Source: Rhodohalobacter sp. 614A (GTDB taxonomy: Bacteria > Bacteroidota > Rhodothermia > Balneolales > Balneolaceae). From it: a stretch of 64,000 bases of DNA. The position numbers were made by a program, and so were the translations under genes. Position 1 is the stretch's first letter. Every line of letters starts with the position of its first letter. Positions 18,210 through 28,197 of this stretch are shown here, piece by piece. The DNA is taken from the NCBI RefSeq assembly GCF_021462415.1, contig NZ_JAKEDS010000005.1, forward strand, positions 92,249-156,248. The letters are read 5' to 3'. Below the pieces are notes generated by a model. It saw nothing but the letters and a program-made list of their open reading frames with translations, was not told the origin of the DNA and ran no database searches.

Positions 18210-20282
18210 ATGAACCTTCTCTCTCATTCAAAAAGCCCGTATTTACTGCAACACGCTGAAAATCCAGTAAACTGGTATCCGTGGGGAGATGAAGCATTTA
18301 CTAAAGCCAAAGAAGAAGACAAGCCGATTTTTCTCTCCATTGGTTATGCCACCTGCCATTGGTGCCATGTAATGGCTCACGAAAGTTTTGAAGATGAGAA
18401 AGTGGCCCAATTGATGAACGATACGTTTATTAATATTAAAGTAGATCGTGAAGAGCGGCCCGATATCGACCATACATACATGACGATCTGCCAGATGATA
18501 ACCGGGCAAGGTGGTTGGCCATTGACAATCGTTATGACCCCGGATAAACAACCATTTTACGCCGCCACCTATCTTCCAAAGACGTCGCGACAAAATCAGC
18601 CCGGAATGCTCGACTTCGTCCCTGCAATCAAAAAAGCGTGGGAGAATGACTGGGAGAATGTCTTGCAATCAGCTGAAAAGATTAAGCAAGGCTTTTCAAA
18701 AACGCTTGATTTGGGAAAACAGAAGGGATTACTGCCTGAAGATCTTGCAGATCAAACATTCAGGGAACTGGAAAAACGTTATGATTCTGCAGAAGGTGGT
18801 TTTTCATCCGAGCCGAAGTTTCCGTCTCCACACAATCTTCTTTTTTTGTTGAACTACCATAAACTAACCGGGAATGCAAAAGCCTTGGAGATGGCCCACC
18901 ATACTTTGCGAAAAATGCGTCTTGGCGGATTATGGGATCACATCGGCTTTGGATTTCATCGCTATTCTACAGATCACAAATGGCTGCTGCCTCATTTTGA
19001 AAAAATGCTTTATGATCAAGCCATGCTTTTGCTGGCATACGCTGAGGGCTGGCGGGTGACCAAGGATCCACTTCTTAAAAAAACAGCTTATCAACTTGTT
19101 GAATATGTGGATGATTGCCTGACCTCCAAAGAGGGAGCCTTCTACTCTGCCGAAGATGCGGACAGCGAGGGTGAAGAAGGAAAATTCTATGTTTGGAAAA
19201 ATCGTGAAATTGACGCTGTTCTCAGTGAGTCGGAAGCAACTCTGTTTAAACGACTTTTTAATATTGAGGAAGAAGGAAATTTTCACGATGAAGCCACTCA
19301 GAAGAAAACAGGCAAGAACATTCCTCACCTCAATCGGTCCCTTACAGATGAAGCAGAGAAATATAAAATCCCGGCTGAAGACCTGATAAATAAAACTGAA
19401 GTTGTTCTCAAAAAACTGAGAAATAAGAGAGACGAACGAGTCCGCCCACTGCTGGATGATAAAATTCTGACGGACTGGAATGGCCTGATGATTGCAGCTC
19501 TTGCCAGGGCCGGGGTCATTTTCAATGAAGATTCGTTTATTATGAAGGCCAAGAAAGCTTGGTCTGTGCTCGAAAAAAAATGTTTAAAGGCAGACTGTAC
19601 TCTCCTGCACCGGCTGAAAGATGGCGAAGCAGAAATTGAAGGAATGGCGGATGATTACGCATTTGTGATTTGGGGATTAACGGAGCTGTACGATGCCTCA
19701 TTTCGCCCGAAGTATCTGCAGCTTGCTGTTGATATTCAAAATCGTTTCGACAAGAATTTTAAGGATTATGAATTCGGAGGCTATTTCTTTACATCGTCGC
19801 AAGGGGAAAAACTTTTGGGCCGACAAAAAGAAATTTATGATGGAGCCATTCCCTCTTCAAATTCGGTAGCGGCTTTAAACCTGGTACGTTTATCGAGGCG
19901 ATCTGGCAAACCAGTGTTTGAAAACAGGGCAATGAAAGTTTTTAGCACTTTTTCAGACCAAATCAAGGATGCGCCCACAGGATATACATTTGCCGTACAC
20001 GCTTTTCAGATCTTGCAATCAAAACTAACTGAAGTTGTCATCACCTCGCCAAAAGGCAATAGCATTCTCGACAAATCGGTTGAAATTTGCAGGGAACTTA
20101 CATCTTTAGGTTCCGCCATTATCATTAAAACCAACAAGAATGCGAGAAGGCTGCAAGAGGTTGCACCTTTTACAGAAAATTACCCGGTAAAAGACCTTCT
20201 CATGATCTATGTGTGCGAAAATTTCCAATGCAAAGCACCGGTTCATACTCTTCCAAAATTAAAAATTCTGCTTGCCGGGTAG
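18210..20282 (+). CDS. YyaL/DUF255 thioredoxin-domain protein
   Basis: About 690 residues. The N-terminal thioredoxin-like domain (DUF255) has the C-x2-C motif Cys49-His-Trp-Cys52 ([10 protein letters not shown]) and [15 protein letters not shown] long alpha/alpha-barrel region related to N-acylglucosamine epimerases follows, with [27 protein letters not shown] and [13 protein letters not shown]. This is the spermatogenesis-associated protein 20/YyaL family; its biochemical function is unknown. The conserved [19 protein letters not shown] supports the ATG at 18210 over the GTG at 18162. Confidence 0.9.
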   Translation: MNLLSHSKSPYLLQHAENPVNWYPWGDEAFTKAKEEDKPIFLSIGYATCHWCHVMAHESFEDEKVAQLMNDTFINIKVDREERPDIDHTYMTICQMITGQGGWPLTIVMTPDKQPFYAATYLPKTSRQNQPGMLDFVPAIKKAWENDWENVLQSAEKIKQGFSKTLDLGKQKGLLPEDLADQTFRELEKRYDSAEGGFSSEPKFPSPHNLLFLLNYHKLTGNAKALEMAHHTLRKMRLGGLWDHIGFGFHRYSTDHKWLLPHFEKMLYDQAMLLLAYAEGWRVTKDPLLKKTAYQLVEYVDDCLTSKEGAFYSAEDADSEGEEGKFYVWKNREIDAVLSESEATLFKRLFNIEEEGNFHDEATQKKTGKNIPHLNRSLTDEAEKYKIPAEDLINKTEVVLKKLRNKRDERVRPLLDDKILTDWNGLMIAALARAGVIFNEDSFIMKAKKAWSVLEKKCLKADCTLLHRLKDGEAEIEGMADDYAFVIWGLTELYDASFRPKYLQLAVDIQNRFDKNFKDYEFGGYFFTSSQGEKLLGRQKEIYDGAIPSSNSVAALNLVRLSRRSGKPVFENRAMKVFSTFSDQIKDAPTGYTFAVHAFQILQSKLTEVVITSPKGNSILDKSVEICRELTSLGSAIIIKTNKNARRLQEVAPFTENYPVKDLLMIYVCENFQCKAPVHTLPKLKILLAG

Positions 20283-20459
20283 AAAGCTCTTCGCCTGAAA
20301 TACTCCCCGTTTTCCTCTTCAGAGATTCCGAACGCCGGAACCTCGCAATAGCTTCATGAAGCCTCTCTGTCCAGTTGAATCCTGAACAAAAACTCTTTGT
20401 TTTATAACATACATACACGAACTTGAAAAAATGAACGGCCTGAAATCTTTCAATCTACC

Positions 20460-21227
20460 ATGACAAATAGCGGAAACGGATACGTAACCTATACTACGAA
20501 CAATAATATTGGAACGATCGAATTCTATCATCCGAAAGGAAATTCATTACCGGGAAATATTCTTCGGCAGTTGGCTGACGCGATTACAAAAGCAGGGCTT
20601 GATGATAAAAGCAATGTCCTGGTTATAAAAAGTGGCGGGGAGGGTGCTTTTTGTGCCGGTGCTTCTTTCGACGAAATGAAGAAAATCAGCACCGAACAAG
20701 AAGGCAAAGATTTTTTTATGGGATTCGCCAACGTAATTAATGCCATGAGAACGTGTCCCAAAATTATCATCTGCCGGGTTCACGGAAAAACTGTTGGTGG
20801 AGGAATCGGTATTGTTGCGGCATCTGATTTTAGTATAGCACATACAAAAGCTTCTGTTCGGCTGAGTGAAATCTCGCTGGGAATTGGGCCTTTTGTGGTG
20901 GGGCCTGCAGTGGGCCGAAAGCTCGGAAAAGCTGCCTTTTCCACCCTCGCGTTTGATGCAAAGAACTGGTACGATTCGGAATGGGCGTTGCATAATGGTT
21001 TGTACAATAAGGTTGTAGATACGGTGGAAGATCTTAACTCTGCTGTGGATGAAATTTCATCAGACCTGGCTTCTGCAAATCCGGATGCGCTCACTCAAAT
21101 GAAAGATATTATGTGGCAGAGCACTGGCCATTGGGGCCCCACACTTGAACAGCGTGCAGAAATCAGCGGACGGCTTGTCCTTTCAGATTTTACGAAAAAC
21201 TATATTAAGAGCTTTGAGGAAAAGTAA
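20460..21227 (+). CDS. Enoyl-CoA hydratase/isomerase family protein
   Basis: A 255-residue crotonase-fold protein. The CoA-binding oxyanion-hole region is SGGEGAFCAGASFDEM and HGKTVGGGIGIVAASDF. Typical hydratases have two catalytic Glu. The first, normally just after GGG, is replaced here (GGGIGIV), while the second is present in RLSEISLGI. Isomerase, hydrolase or related activity is therefore as likely as simple hydration. It is preceded by 177 nt without a recognised signal and is convergent with lacI (2 nt between the stops). Confidence 0.85.
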   Translation: MTNSGNGYVTYTTNNNIGTIEFYHPKGNSLPGNILRQLADAITKAGLDDKSNVLVIKSGGEGAFCAGASFDEMKKISTEQEGKDFFMGFANVINAMRTCPKIIICRVHGKTVGGGIGIVAASDFSIAHTKASVRLSEISLGIGPFVVGPAVGRKLGKAAFSTLAFDAKNWYDSEWALHNGLYNKVVDTVEDLNSAVDEISSDLASANPDALTQMKDIMWQSTGHWGPTLEQRAEISGRLVLSDFTKNYIKSFEEK

Positions 21228-21229
21228 AC

Positions 21230-22252
21230 TTATTTGCCAGCGGGACCACAACTCTTACGAATAAGAAGTTCCGGTTTCAGGTTAACGTGCCGGACTTCCG
21301 GGTCTTTCTTCTGGATTTTGTCGATCAGCATAAGGGCGGCCTGTTCACCCTTTTTGTATGTTGGTTGTGCAATCGTTGTCAAAGGAGGAATCATATACCG
21401 GGAAATCGGGAGGCCGTCAAATCCCACAACTGAAAACTGATCTGGCACACAAATGTCATTTTCATACAAAGCAAGCAGGGCGCCCATTGCCAGTGTATCG
21501 CTTGCACAAAATACTGCTGTCATTTCAGGAAATTTTTCAATCCAGCCCAACATCGTATCGTGTCCGTCATGTTGCGAGTAACTTCCCACAACCGTATGAT
21601 CTTCAGTGGGTTTCAGCCCTGCATCAAGCATGGCATCCCGGTACCCCCTCATCCGGTGTTCTGTTTCTTCCACATTTTGGTCGCCAAACATCCCGCCAAT
21701 ATTTGTATGCCCCAAATTTGCAAGATGCTCAACAGCTTTATAGGCACCGTCGTAATTGTCGACATCCACAGAACATATATCGGGATATTTTGGATTGTGC
21801 CCGACCAGTACGATCGGTATATCTTTATCCGTGAAGGTATCTAAGGTAAACTCTGTCACTTCTTCGTTCAGGCATATTACGCCGTCCAGGTGATGTTCAT
21901 TCAGTATCAGATCATGCAGCTCTTTATTCATATCTGCGCTGTAAAAAGAAAGGCGAACGTAGTAACCGCGGCGAATACATTCTTCAAAAATTCCGAGATA
22001 GAGAAGTGTCCAATAACCGTTTCCCAAACTCTCTTCTCCAAAAATTCCGGACAGCACCCCAATTTGATATGTACTGCTGGTTGCAAGACTGCGAGCAACA
22101 GAATTTGGGCGATAGTTGTATTTCTCCACAATGTCCATCACCCGATTTCGGGCTTCGTCACTCACATTGGGATGATTATTCAAAACCCGTGAAACGACCG
22201 ATCTCGATACATGAGCAAGCTTGGCAACTTTGTCGATATTTAATCTTTCCAT
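21230..22252 (-). CDS. LacI family transcriptional regulator of the amino-sugar locus
   Basis: About 340 residues. The N-terminal HTH is LNIDKVAKLAHVSRSVVSRVLN, followed by the hinge YRPNSVARSLA and a periplasmic-binding-protein-like sensor domain. I use the ATG at 22252; a TTG three codons upstream is also open. It is the last gene of ROK kinase-GH20-lacI. The palindrome at 26130-26145 in the divergent promoter is a good candidate operator. The ligand is likely an amino sugar or its phosphate, by context. Confidence 0.93.
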   Translation of the reverse strand: MERLNIDKVAKLAHVSRSVVSRVLNNHPNVSDEARNRVMDIVEKYNYRPNSVARSLATSSTYQIGVLSGIFGEESLGNGYWTLLYLGIFEECIRRGYYVRLSFYSADMNKELHDLILNEHHLDGVICLNEEVTEFTLDTFTDKDIPIVLVGHNPKYPDICSVDVDNYDGAYKAVEHLANLGHTNIGGMFGDQNVEETEHRMRGYRDAMLDAGLKPTEDHTVVGSYSQHDGHDTMLGWIEKFPEMTAVFCASDTLAMGALLALYENDICVPDQFSVVGFDGLPISRYMIPPLTTIAQPTYKKGEQAALMLIDKIQKKDPEVRHVNLKPELLIRKSCGPAGK

Positions 22253-22338
22253 ACTTCTCAATTATCCGTTGAACCCTTCCCCATTTTTCAGATTCTTTAA
22301 TCAGGTAACTGTTAAGGTATGAAATAAATTGCGCACAG

Positions 22339-24942
22339 TTAATCAGATTGTGTGACCTGAATCGTAACACTTCTGCCTGATCGACCCTGGGAATTAAAAA
22401 TTGCAAGAGTTACTGATTCTGCACCCGAAACATCAACTGGCCTTGTATAAATATCAGATTGTGAATTAGGTGTATCACCGCTCAACTCATATCGAATGTC
22501 CAATCCGGGAAATGCACTGTTAGCCTTGAGCATACCTTCTTCGATAACAGCTCCGGGAACCGGAATACGATAATTTATATCCCTAAAATTGTCAGAAAGT
22601 CTGTTTAATTCAAATTGTCCAAGCCGATTTGCAAATTCATTCCATGCTTCATCACGTTGGGTTTCTCTTTGAGAAGCATTTTCAATATTACCCCAGGACG
22701 GATTTCCAACCCAGGCTCTTTCAGCCAGGCCTAACAGCCGGGGAAGCACCATAAATTCCCACCGATGAGGCTCATTCACCGTTTCAGACCATAGTTGTCC
22801 CTGAATACCGAGAATATTTTCTCTTCCCGCATCCGTCAGCTGAATGGCATCAGTATAATTTTCCGGGCTAACAGGATTGCCATAATTATCATGATCGGCA
22901 TTTTTGTAAAGATCATACGGGATGAATGAATAGGTGTCTTTGGTTTCAAACATAGCCGCCCAGTAGAAACCCGGTTCCTGCCATGATTTGTTATAAGCCA
23001 TATCCAAATAAAGGTTGGATGCGTTAGACATGACTACCTTATAACCGGCATTGGCCAGCATGTACGCGTAGTCTTCTCTTCCCGAACCCCAATTGCTTGA
23101 CCAAACGTAGGGAACAACGGATTCCATATACCCGGAAACATCTTTGGCACTTTGATGATCTTCTCCAAGCCCCACCTCTTCCCAGCCAGCCATATTCAAT
23201 CCACGATCTTCGAGCATACTTTCAAGACGGTCGAAAAAGTGGCTAAACAGATTATCTACACTTTCAATGGAGTGCTCTTCCATATATTGGGCACACGCAG
23301 GCGATTCTTCCCAGGCTCCCTCGGGAACTTCATCGCCGCCAACATGAATCATATCCAAAGGCGCATTGGCTTCTTGGTGCAGGGCAATGATTTCATCAAA
23401 AACCACACTCATGAAATTGTATGTCGATTCCTGGCAAACGTCCATTACATTATCATCAAAACTTTGGACGGACAAATATTCAGACTCATCTTCCGGATGA
23501 ATAAGACGATACATCGCCGCTTCATCTGCCTGACCAAATTCCTGCATTCGGCTGAATCTAACCTCCATCGCCTTGATCGCTGCACGGGCGTGTCCCGGCA
23601 CATCCACTTCAGGGATCACTTCGATATGGCGGCCATTCGCAAACTTCAGAATTTCGATGTAGTCATCGCGGGTATACCAACCGCTGCCAAACGAGTTGCC
23701 GGGAGTAGGGTCCGGACCGGATCCATAAGCCGGGTGCAAATACTTCTCTTCGTTATCCGAATGTCCCCGGCGTCCGCCCACTTCAACCAGTTCCGGCAAT
23801 GGATCTATAGCAAGCCGCCATCCTTCATCATCCGTCAAATGAAAGTGGAATTTATTCATCTTATACATACCCATAATATCCAGAAGGCGTAATACACTCT
23901 CTTTCGACTGGAAATTCCGGGCTACATCAAGATGCATTCCCCGATACTTAAATCGCGGATAATCCTCGATCTGAACGGCTGCCACTTCTAAATTATCATT
24001 ATTTTGGTTTGAAAAGAGCGACCGAAGGCTTTGTATCGCATAAAAAATCCCTGTATTTCCCGGAGCGGTAATTTCAATTGCCTCTTCTGTGATTCTCAAA
24101 TTATAGGCTTCATCTCCATTGGAATTATCTGGATCCAAATTCAGCAAGATGCCCGAACCATTCCACTCTCCTTCAAGGGATTCTATAGAACTCTCAATAT
24201 TAAACTCATCTTCAAAAATTCGACTGAGAATCCCGGCTTCTTTCGAAAAATCTTCAGCGTATGTGATGGTTGCTCCGTTACTCAACTTATAAGCCCCATT
24301 TCCATTTTCTACAGAGACCGGCTTCGGGGTAATTTTACCAACCTGATTTTGAGACAGTTCTGTTAATTTTTCGTTTTCCTGATACCTGCTTTCAGCCGTC
24401 GGAATTTCAAGATTATCATTCGGATTTCGATGAATCTGTTCCTCTTCATCAAACGATAAAACTTCAACGTGCCTCACGGTTTCAATATGATCTTCAAACA
24501 CAAAATAAAATCCCTGGGGAGCATCTGTCTTTTTGATGGAATGAAAACTCGCTTTGTACTCAAAAGTTCGGCTTTCTCCGGAGGGAATAGCTTCAAAATC
24601 ATTGGTGGGTTCCAGCTTGAAATAATCGCCGCTGATGTGTGTTGCCTCAAACTGTGGCAAAAAACTTTCCGAATCGAGTGCCCGGATTGAATTGAAATAG
24701 AGAACCCAGTCATCAGCGGAAAATGCTTCATCACCCGTATTGTGGAATGTCAGGGAAGCACGAAATTTGTTGTCTTCTTCAAAGTTGGAAAGAAGGTTCC
24801 AGGTAATCTCAATTGAAGAGTCGCCTATATTTAAAGTATGGGCATATTGATTGGAATTTGAATCTTCAGTTGAGCAGCCGGATAGCAACAGAATAGCGAT
24901 TACTGCAAAACTCGTGTAGGAGTTCAAAGAAAAGATGTTCAT
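22339..24942 (-). CDS. Beta-N-acetylhexosaminidase (GH20), chitobiase type, lipoprotein
   Basis: An 867-residue surface or periplasmic lipoprotein (lipobox LLLSGC). Order: CHB_HEX carbohydrate-binding domain (~30-160), GH20b domain (~190-310), GH20 barrel (~325-740) and a chitobiase C-terminal domain (~790-865). Barrel motifs are YRGMHLDVARNF, FHFHLTDDEGWRL, IPEVDVPGHARAA and the catalytic Asp-Glu in HVGGDEVPEG (near 536-537), plus GQLWSETV. It removes non-reducing GlcNAc from chitooligosaccharides by substrate-assisted catalysis. It lies between the ROK kinase and lacI. Confidence 0.95.
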   Translation of the reverse strand: MNIFSLNSYTSFAVIAILLLSGCSTEDSNSNQYAHTLNIGDSSIEITWNLLSNFEEDNKFRASLTFHNTGDEAFSADDWVLYFNSIRALDSESFLPQFEATHISGDYFKLEPTNDFEAIPSGESRTFEYKASFHSIKKTDAPQGFYFVFEDHIETVRHVEVLSFDEEEQIHRNPNDNLEIPTAESRYQENEKLTELSQNQVGKITPKPVSVENGNGAYKLSNGATITYAEDFSKEAGILSRIFEDEFNIESSIESLEGEWNGSGILLNLDPDNSNGDEAYNLRITEEAIEITAPGNTGIFYAIQSLRSLFSNQNNDNLEVAAVQIEDYPRFKYRGMHLDVARNFQSKESVLRLLDIMGMYKMNKFHFHLTDDEGWRLAIDPLPELVEVGGRRGHSDNEEKYLHPAYGSGPDPTPGNSFGSGWYTRDDYIEILKFANGRHIEVIPEVDVPGHARAAIKAMEVRFSRMQEFGQADEAAMYRLIHPEDESEYLSVQSFDDNVMDVCQESTYNFMSVVFDEIIALHQEANAPLDMIHVGGDEVPEGAWEESPACAQYMEEHSIESVDNLFSHFFDRLESMLEDRGLNMAGWEEVGLGEDHQSAKDVSGYMESVVPYVWSSNWGSGREDYAYMLANAGYKVVMSNASNLYLDMAYNKSWQEPGFYWAAMFETKDTYSFIPYDLYKNADHDNYGNPVSPENYTDAIQLTDAGRENILGIQGQLWSETVNEPHRWEFMVLPRLLGLAERAWVGNPSWGNIENASQRETQRDEAWNEFANRLGQFELNRLSDNFRDINYRIPVPGAVIEEGMLKANSAFPGLDIRYELSGDTPNSQSDIYTRPVDVSGAESVTLAIFNSQGRSGRSVTIQVTQSD

Positions 24943-24997
24943 AGTAGTCAGTAATTGTGAAGTGAATTCAAAAAATATTTGCCTGCCAGCCTGAAAA

Positions 24998-25975
24998 CTA
25001 CGCAGTTTGTTTACTCATACTATCAATCTTCAGCCACATAAAGGCGGCAGCCCCAAGAATCGCTGTTTTCTCCCCGCTAATTTCCGAAAGTTTTATCTCT
25101 ACCGTTCCTTTATAAATATTCAGAAGGTTTTCTTCCATGTATTTTTTTGTCGGTTCAAGAATCAATTCTTTGGAACGGGATAGTCCGCCGGTAAGAACAA
25201 TCAACTCCGGATTTAGCAAGGCAACAACGTTAGCCAGTTTTTTTCCTAAAAACCGGCCGGTAATATCAAATGCGCGAAGGGCCAGTTCATCCCCTTCTTT
25301 AGCTGCCTTTGTAATTTTCTTTGCGGTAAGTGATCCGTTTTCAGAAAACTGTAAAATCGATTTGTCGTATTCGCCGCTGGCAAGCAATTCATTGGCTGTG
25401 TTTACAATTCCGGTGGCCGATGCATATGTTTCAAGACAACCTTTTCGTCCACATCCACAATCCCGTCCCTGGTCGGCTACAATCGTATGGCCAAGCTCGC
25501 CTGCATGTCCGCGAGATCCAAGCACAAGATTTCCATCAACAACCAATCCACATCCAAGGCCGGTCCCCAAGGTTACTACAAGAAAATTATTCTTACCCTG
25601 GGCAATACCAAAAAGCATTTCGCCTACGGCAGCAGCATTGGCATCATTTGATATGGAAACCGGAAGATTAAAAAGGTCGGAAAGTAAATTGGCCACGGGA
25701 ATTTTTCTCGGCCAGTTCAGATTCGAGGCGTTGTCGATGGTGCCGTTCAAATAACTGCCGGTAGGTGCGCCAACACTTACACCAACAAGATCATAGCCAG
25801 CTCCAAGAGCCGCCATCATCTCTTTTATCTGTTCGGTAACAGACTCGAAAAACGTCTCGTAGCGAATATTTGAATTTGTTGGTATGGATTGATAGGCGAA
25901 TAATTTACCTTCGCGACTTACCAACCCAAATTTAGTTTCAGTACCCCCTAAGTCAATTCCCGCAACTAGCTCCAT
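24998..25975 (-). CDS. ROK family sugar kinase (probable N-acetylglucosamine or glucose kinase)
   Basis: A 325-residue cytoplasmic kinase. The ATP-binding GIDLGGTETKFGLV opens it, followed by NDANAAAVGE and TLGTGLGCGLVV. The ROK zinc motif is CGCGRKGCLE, with the sugar-contacting HAGELGH. Sugar specificity cannot be read from sequence, but the position with GH20 and nagB points to GlcNAc as substrate, giving GlcNAc-6-P. It is the first gene of the minus-strand unit and divergent from nagB. Confidence 0.88.
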   Translation of the reverse strand: MELVAGIDLGGTETKFGLVSREGKLFAYQSIPTNSNIRYETFFESVTEQIKEMMAALGAGYDLVGVSVGAPTGSYLNGTIDNASNLNWPRKIPVANLLSDLFNLPVSISNDANAAAVGEMLFGIAQGKNNFLVVTLGTGLGCGLVVDGNLVLGSRGHAGELGHTIVADQGRDCGCGRKGCLETYASATGIVNTANELLASGEYDKSILQFSENGSLTAKKITKAAKEGDELALRAFDITGRFLGKKLANVVALLNPELIVLTGGLSRSKELILEPTKKYMEENLLNIYKGTVEIKLSEISGEKTAILGAAAFMWLKIDSMSKQTA

Positions 25976-26224
25976 ATCATGCTCTTATAAATAGCTTACC
26001 ATGTTGCACGAAGTTTTTCTTCAGCAACGCAATTAACAGTGAAAGTTTAAATTATTGAATCAAATAATACTTCTCTAAAATCTTGATTAATCCCCTAAAA
26101 GCAAATTAATAGTAGCTTGTTTTTATTTTTTGGAACCGATTCCAAGCAGCACTCATTCCTTTAATAGTTATATTATTGTACTGAACAACTAAGCGTTAAA
26201 CCAACTACCTGAAATCTACCATCG
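25976..26224. promoter_or_regulatory. Divergent promoter region of the amino-sugar locus
   Basis: These 249 AT-rich nt separate the ROK kinase (-) from nagB (+) and must hold both promoters. The only clear element is the palindrome at 26130-26145. A weak -7-like TATTATTG lies near 26172 on the plus strand, with no convincing -33 partner. Confidence 0.6.
26130..26145. promoter_or_regulatory. Candidate LacI-family operator
   Basis: TTGGAACCGATTCCAA has 6-bp perfect arms (TTGGAA/TTCCAA) around a central CG, the usual LacI-family layout. It lies 79 nt before the nagB ATG and 154 nt before the ROK kinase start. It probably binds the LacI encoded at 21230-22252. Confidence 0.7.
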
Positions 26225-28162
26225 ATGAAAAACTTACACGAAAAGTTGAATTCGACTGACAAGCGTCTGCGCTATTACGAAAACATTCCGACGGTTATTT
26301 ATGAAGGAAGCTCAGAGGCTTCGCTGGCCATTGCACAAGAAATTGCAGAACTGATTAAAGAGAAAGAAAAAAAGAATGAAAAAGCTGTTTTAGGACTCGC
26401 AACAGGCTCCACACCGGTTGCCGTTTACGATGAGCTGGTCCGAATGCATGAGGAAGATGGACTGAGCTTTAAAAATGTGATCACGTTTAACCTTGATGAG
26501 TATTACCCCATCAAACCCGATTCTTTGCAGAGCTATGTCCGGTTTATGCACGAGCACCTTTTTGATTCGATTGATATTCCTGAGGACCAGATTCATATTC
26601 CGGATGGGACGGTTTCTGAAAATGAAATTTTTGATTATTGCGATCAGTATGAAGCTAGAATTGAAGAAGCCGGTGGTATTGATATTCAGCTTTTGGGGAT
26701 TGGGCGAACCGGCCATATCGGGTTTAACGAACCCGGATCAAGACCAGATTCTATAACCCGGCTCATTACACTGGACAAAATTACCCGAAAAGATGCCGCC
26801 AGTGATTTCTTTGGCGAAGAATATGTTCCCCGCCGGGCAATCACCATGGGCGTAGGAACCATCATGAAATCCAAAAAAATTATTCTGATGGCCTGGGGAG
26901 AAGGAAAAGCCAACATCATCAAAGAAACCGTTGAAGGAGACATCCAGGAAAGCATTCCGGCTACTTATCTTCAGAATCATAAAAACACAACCATTGTGCT
27001 CGATCAGGCTTCATCAGAAAAGCTGATGCGAATCAATACGCCCTGGCTGCTCACTTCCTGCAAATGGGATGAAAAGCTGGTTCGAAAAGCGGTCGTCTGG
27101 CTCTGCCAAAAACTGGACAAGCCCATTCTCAAACTTACGGATGAGAATTACAACGAAAACGGGATGGCAGATCTCATCACTACACAAGGACCCGCATACA
27201 ACATCAACATTAAGGTGTTTAATGAGCTGCAACACACCATTACCGGATGGCCGGGCGGTAAACCGAATGAGGATGACAAGTATCGCCCTGAACGACGAGA
27301 GCCATTCCCAAAACGCGCTATTGTTTTTAGTCCGCATCCTGATGATGATGTAATCTCTATGGGAGGAACTTTGATCCGGTTGGTTGATCATGGGCATGAA
27401 GTTCATATTGCCTATCAAACATCCGGAAATATTGCTGTTTTTGATGATGACGTGGTTCGATTTGCCGATTTTGTTCTTGATTACACCGAAGCATTTGATA
27501 TGAAAGAACAAAAAGCCGAAAAACTGTTTCGAAAAGTCAATGATTTTCTGAAATCCAAACAGCCGGGCCAGGTTGATTCGCCTGAGGTGAAGAAAATAAA
27601 AGGACTTATTCGCCGCGGTGAAGCTAAAGCCGGAGGACGCTACTGCGGAGTTCCCGATGAAAATATGCACTTCATGGAATTGCCGTTTTATGAAACCGGC
27701 CGGGTGAAGAAAAAACCCATTTCAGATGAAGATATTCAGATCACGGTTGACCTCCTGAGGAAAGTGAAACCTCATCAAATTTACGCGGCCGGTGATTTAT
27801 CTGATCCGCACGGAACCCACCGCGTTTGTTTGACCGCCATTTTTGAAGCGCTTGACGTGGTTAAAAATGATGATTGGGCGAAAGATTGCTGGGTATGGCT
27901 CTACCGGGGCGCATGGCAGGAATGGGATGTAAACGAGATAGAAATGGCCGTTCCCCTCAGTCCGCTTGAACTGCAACGAAAACGCCGTGCAATCTTCAAA
28001 CATCAATCACAAAAAGACCGGCCACTCTTTCCCGGGTCTGATACCCGAGAATTCTGGCAACGCTCTGAAGATCGAAACCGTGGAACGGCTAAGGTTTATG
28101 ACGATCTGGGGTTAGCCGAATATGAAGCCATCGAAGGATTTGTTCGATACCATTTTCTTTGA
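26225..28162 (+). CDS. nagB: Glucosamine-6-phosphate deaminase fused to a LmbE/PIG-L deacetylase-like domain
   Basis: 645 residues, much longer than plain NagB (~260). Residues ~20-290 are the deaminase: LGLATGSTPV, FNLDEYYPI and GIGRTGHIGFNEPGSR, with the His and Glu of the active site. From ~362 a LmbE-like domain begins with the metal motif FSPHPDDDVISMGG (~368-374) and ends with GDLSDPHGTHR. LmbE proteins are Zn-dependent N-deacetylases of GlcNAc derivatives. No nagA lies in the locus, so the second domain may deacetylate GlcNAc-6-P for the first; that is inference. Similar fusions occur in Bacteroidota. Confidence 0.93.
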   Translation: MKNLHEKLNSTDKRLRYYENIPTVIYEGSSEASLAIAQEIAELIKEKEKKNEKAVLGLATGSTPVAVYDELVRMHEEDGLSFKNVITFNLDEYYPIKPDSLQSYVRFMHEHLFDSIDIPEDQIHIPDGTVSENEIFDYCDQYEARIEEAGGIDIQLLGIGRTGHIGFNEPGSRPDSITRLITLDKITRKDAASDFFGEEYVPRRAITMGVGTIMKSKKIILMAWGEGKANIIKETVEGDIQESIPATYLQNHKNTTIVLDQASSEKLMRINTPWLLTSCKWDEKLVRKAVVWLCQKLDKPILKLTDENYNENGMADLITTQGPAYNINIKVFNELQHTITGWPGGKPNEDDKYRPERREPFPKRAIVFSPHPDDDVISMGGTLIRLVDHGHEVHIAYQTSGNIAVFDDDVVRFADFVLDYTEAFDMKEQKAEKLFRKVNDFLKSKQPGQVDSPEVKKIKGLIRRGEAKAGGRYCGVPDENMHFMELPFYETGRVKKKPISDEDIQITVDLLRKVKPHQIYAAGDLSDPHGTHRVCLTAIFEALDVVKNDDWAKDCWVWLYRGAWQEWDVNEIEMAVPLSPLELQRKRRAIFKHQSQKDRPLFPGSDTREFWQRSEDRNRGTAKVYDDLGLAEYEAIEGFVRYHFL

Positions 28163-28166
28163 CCCG

Positions 28167-28197
28167 AAAGGCCTCCTTCCATATCAGGAGGCCTTTT
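28167..28197 (+). terminator. Intrinsic terminator after nagB
   Basis: AAAGGCCTCCT pairs perfectly with AGGAGGCCTTT (11 bp) over an 8-nt loop, followed by TTACTTTTTC. It sits between the convergent nagB and galT stops. On the minus strand the T-run is only three, so it works mainly for nagB. Confidence 0.85.

Noticed and set aside
23152..23892. A 246-codon open frame antisense to the GH20 gene
   Set aside because: It is fully covered by the GH20 catalytic domain on the minus strand; no motif or start signal supports it.
25137..25754. A 205-codon open frame antisense to the ROK kinase
   Set aside because: It mirrors the ROK reading frame; composition is Ser/Pro-rich as expected for an antisense shadow.
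27014..27670. A 218-codon open frame antisense to nagB-lmbE
   Set aside because: It lies wholly inside a well-supported gene on the other strand, has no recognisable domain and reflects codon bias of the sense gene.
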